From NCBI RefSeq assembly GCF_000252445.1, contig NC_017790.1, positions 658,126 through 722,125 on the forward strand: a stretch of DNA of 64,000 nt, in the 5' to 3' direction. The notes below the pieces were generated by a model that was not told the origin of the DNA, ran no database searches, and saw only the letters and a list, made by a program, of their open reading frames with translations. The stretch's first letter is position 1. The number at the start of each line of letters is the position of its first letter. The DNA is from Deinococcus gobiensis I-0 (GTDB lineage Bacteria > Deinococcota > Deinococci > Deinococcales > Deinococcaceae). The translations under genes and the position numbers were made by a program. This document shows, piece by piece, positions 61,792 through 64,000 of the stretch.

Positions 61792-61973
61792 GCCGGCGGC
61801 CCCTGCGGGCGATCTCGCCGTTTTCTGACGGCCGCCGGGGCGGAGCGAGATCAAGAGGCGGCTATAGGCCGCCGCCCGGCAGTCCTGTAGGCTCTGCGGA
61901 GCGCCGTATACAGTCCGGGCAGGAACGACGTGCACAGCAAAGGGGGCCGCCCGGCCCCGAAAGGAGCAGCCGA

Positions 61974-62030
61974 ATGTCCCGCAGGTGCCGACCCGTTTCC
62001 GATGGCCTCCCTGGCCGCAGGGCCGGATGA
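61974..62030 (+). CDS. 18-codon leader ORF coupled to the SARP-type regulator
   Basis: An ATG with a strong ribosome site (AAGGAG, 7 nt spacing) opens an 18-codon frame rich in Arg and Pro (MSRRCRPVSDGLPGRRAG). Its stop overlaps the ATG of the regulator at 62027 (ATGA). The regulator itself has no ribosome site, so its translation probably depends on this leader. A GGGGCC-GCCC-GGCCCC hairpin (61943-61958) stands just before the ribosome site. A TATACA box at 61907-61912 is a possible -10. Confidence 0.5.
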   Translation: MSRRCRPVSDGLPGRRAG

Positions 62031-64000
62031 TCTCTCTCCAGACCCTGGGGGGCCTGCGTCTGCACGGCGCTGACCTGGGGCAGCGGCTGCCGCTGCTGGT
62101 GCTGGCCTACCTCGTGATCGAGGGGCCGACCGAGCGCCAGCATCTGCGCGGCCTGTTCTGGCCCGGGGCCCAGAGCCAGGGCAACAATATGCGTGTCGTG
62201 CTCGCCAAACTGCGCGCGACCCTGCCGGGACTGGCCCTGAGCGGAGACGTGCTGCGCGCCGAACTGCCCTGCGACGCCCCCCAACTCGCGCAGGCCCCCG
62301 ACCCGGAGGCGCTGTACCAGGGGGCCTTCCTGCAGGGCGTTTCTCTGAACGGGCTGGGTGAGGAGCTGTACGAGTGGGTATGCGCGACCCGCGAGCGCCT
62401 GGCCCTGGATATGCAGTACGCCCTGATCGCCCGCGCCGAGACCTCGTCGCCCGCCGAGGCGGCGCGGCTGGCGGCCCAGGTGCTGGCCGTGCCGGGCGCC
62501 GCGTCCCCGGACCCGGAACTGCTGGCCCGGCTGTACCCGCTGGCCCTGCCCGGCAGCCTGCTGGCCCGGCAGCTCGACGGGGCGCGGCGCGAACTGGACC
62601 TCGAAGGGGCCTGGCCCCCGCACGCTGGCCGGCCCCAGCAGGTGGCCGCGCCGCTGCCCGGCCGCCTGCTGGGGCGCGGCGCGGAGGTCAGTCAGGTGCT
62701 GGCCTGGCTGGGCGCGCCGCCGCCCGGCGGGCCGCGCCTGGTGCAGCTCAGCGGCCCGAGCGGCAGCGGCAAGAGCCTGCTGGCGGGCACGGTCCTGCTC
62801 GAACGCCAGCGCCTGGGCGGCGAGGTGCTGCACCTGGACCTGGAGGTGCTGCGCGACGAACTGGACGTGGCCGCGCGGGTGGCCCAGACGCTGGGGCTCC
62901 AGGTCGAGGATCAGGGCGACCCCTGGCTCTCGCTGGCCCAGGCGCTGGATGCCCGCACCCGTCAGGCCCCCCTGCTGCTGGCCCTCGACGGCGCCGACGG
63001 TGTGGCGGGCCTGGACATGGCCGTGCCCCGGCTGCTGGCCGCCGCGCCCGGGGTTCAGGTCCTGCTGACCCGCCGCGCGCCCCTGTGGGAAGGGCCGGCG
63101 CAGCTGCGCCTGGGGGGGCTGGCCCTGCCGGGCCTGACCGACCCGGACCTGCTGCTCGCGCAGAACCCGGCCGTACAGCTGTTTCTGCGCTCGGCGGGGC
63201 CGGAGTTGCGCGCCGATCAGGAAGGCGCCCTGCCGCTGGTCGCCGCGCTGGTCCGGCGGCTTCAGGGGCTGCCGCTGGCCGTGCAGCTCGTGGGGGGCTG
63301 GACCCGGCAGCGGCCATTGGCCGAGGTCCACGCGGCGGTCGAGTCGGAGCAGGCGGCGGGGCCGGAGCTGGGCACGCTGCTCGCGCCCCTGCTGGCCCGC
63401 ACCTGGGACCTCCTGCGGCCCGCCGAACAGGAGCTGCTGGCCCGGCTCGCGGGGCTGCCCGACTGGAGCCTGGATTCGGCGCGGGAGGTGGCCGGGCTGG
63501 ACGGGCCTGCGCGCGCGGCGCTGCTCGCCAGCGGGCTGCTGCTGGAACAGGGAGGCCGGGTGCAGGTGCTGCCCCTGCTGGCCCGCTGGCTCGCCGGGGC
63601 GCGCCCCGCGCCGGAAGGGGGCCGCGCCCTCCAGGCGGCGCATTACCTGGACCTGCTGCGCCGCCTGGACCCGGCCGATCCGCTGCTGCGTGACGAGGCG
63701 GGCAACCTCGGCCTCCTGCTGGGCTGGCAGCTCGCGCAGGAGGCCGGGCCGGAGGCTGCGGAGGACGACCTGCTGCTCGTGGCGCGGCTGGGAGCGTATT
63801 TCGAGCGCCGGGGGCGACTCAGTGCGGGGGTGCGCGCCCTGGAGACCCTGGAGGTGCAGGCGGCGGCCCCGCAGGTCCGGCTGGCGCTGGCGGCCCAGCG
63901 GGCCTGGCTGGCCTTCCGCAGTGGCCGTCACCGCGACGCCGAGGGCCTGAGCCGCCGGGTGCTGGACGCGCCGCCCGCCACCCGGCCGCTGCGGGTACAG
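62027..64000 (+). CDS. SARP/BTAD-like regulator with NTPase domain (3' end cut by window)
   Basis: The frame runs open from 62027 to the window end, 658 codons so far. It starts MISLQTLGGLRLHG, as in SARP-type regulators with an N-terminal winged helix (GLFWPGAQSQGNNMRVVLAKL near residue 45). A bacterial transcriptional activation-like helical region follows (ELYEWVCATRERLALDMQYA). Residues about 210-480 are a STAND-type NTPase, with Walker A LSGPSGSGKSLLAG near residue 242 and LLLALDGADG as Walker B. From about residue 540 the sequence is alpha-helical and may be TPR-like. Such large proteins act as signal-integrating activators; the target is unknown. Composition is extremely GC-rich. Confidence 0.75.
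   Translation, partial: MISLQTLGGLRLHGADLGQRLPLLVLAYLVIEGPTERQHLRGLFWPGAQSQGNNMRVVLAKLRATLPGLALSGDVLRAELPCDAPQLAQAPDPEALYQGAFLQGVSLNGLGEELYEWVCATRERLALDMQYALIARAETSSPAEAARLAAQVLAVPGAASPDPELLARLYPLALPGSLLARQLDGARRELDLEGAWPPHAGRPQQVAAPLPGRLLGRGAEVSQVLAWLGAPPPGGPRLVQLSGPSGSGKSLLAGTVLLERQRLGGEVLHLDLEVLRDELDVAARVAQTLGLQVEDQGDPWLSLAQALDARTRQAPLLLALDGADGVAGLDMAVPRLLAAAPGVQVLLTRRAPLWEGPAQLRLGGLALPGLTDPDLLLAQNPAVQLFLRSAGPELRADQEGALPLVAALVRRLQGLPLAVQLVGGWTRQRPLAEVHAAVESEQAAGPELGTLLAPLLARTWDLLRPAEQELLARLAGLPDWSLDSAREVAGLDGPARAALLASGLLLEQGGRVQVLPLLARWLAGARPAPEGGRALQAAHYLDLLRRLDPADPLLRDEAGNLGLLLGWQLAQEAGPEAAEDDLLLVARLGAYFERRGRLSAGVRALETLEVQAAAPQVRLALAAQRAWLAFRSGRHRDAEGLSRRVLDAPPATRPLRVQ

Overview
The window looks like part of a secondary chromosome or megaplasmid of a Deinococcus species. 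The grounds are very high GC with codon bias to match, many leaderless starts (TAnnnT box 5-7 nt before ATG), a short KdpD without a kinase domain, a hutUGIH operon of the Deinococcus type, and an iteron origin with its own Rep, ParA and ParB. The genus is an inference; no rRNA or tRNA gene is present to anchor it.

Layout. 1-2.2 kb: the end of a contractile-injection spike gene, then an NAD-dependent oxidoreductase diverging from a TetR regulator with two matching operators between them. 2.3-12.7 kb: a chitin/GlcNAc block, with a secreted GH18 chitinase (minus strand) facing away from an RpiR regulator, a sugar-binding protein, two permeases, a GH3 hexosaminidase, nagA (frameshifted here) and a NagB-II type deaminase. 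12.7-14.6 kb: eleven 18-bp iterons, an AT-rich segment and the rep gene. 14.7-21.1 kb: an aldehyde dehydrogenase, a trypsin-like protease and a three-subunit molybdenum aldehyde oxidoreductase (minus). 21.3-23.0 kb: parA and parB followed by a perfect 20-bp palindrome.

23.1-26.7 kb: a WYL regulator, an orphan siderophore-type binding protein behind an operator-like palindrome, a DUF1348 protein, a truncated monooxygenase remnant and an MBL-fold protein. 26.7-36.9 kb: one long minus-strand operon for reductive pyrimidine breakdown: preT-preA-hydA, an ABC importer (ATPase, two permeases, binding protein), an M20 carbamoylase and a short PucR regulator. Together these would import a pyrimidine and degrade it to a beta-amino acid, CO2 and ammonia. 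37.5-45.1 kb: a soluble hybrid-sensor histidine kinase, a secreted protein, an FMN reductase and a large DUF3616 lipoprotein.

45.1-53.7 kb: a Cys-rich copper-binding protein, the kdp potassium pump operon (kdpF, a second 27-residue membrane peptide, kdpA, B, C and short kdpD, all minus) and a divergent membrane histidine kinase with a NarL-type regulator. 53.8-61.4 kb: an orphan sugar-binding protein, an IclR regulator and the divergent histidine-utilisation operon hutU-hutG-hutI-hutH. 61.4-64.0 kb: a small coiled-coil protein and a SARP/ATPase-type regulator, preceded by an 18-codon leader ORF and cut by the window end. The most notable structures are the helically phased iteron origin, the palindrome behind parB, the second KdpF-like peptide, and several unexplained operators and hairpins.
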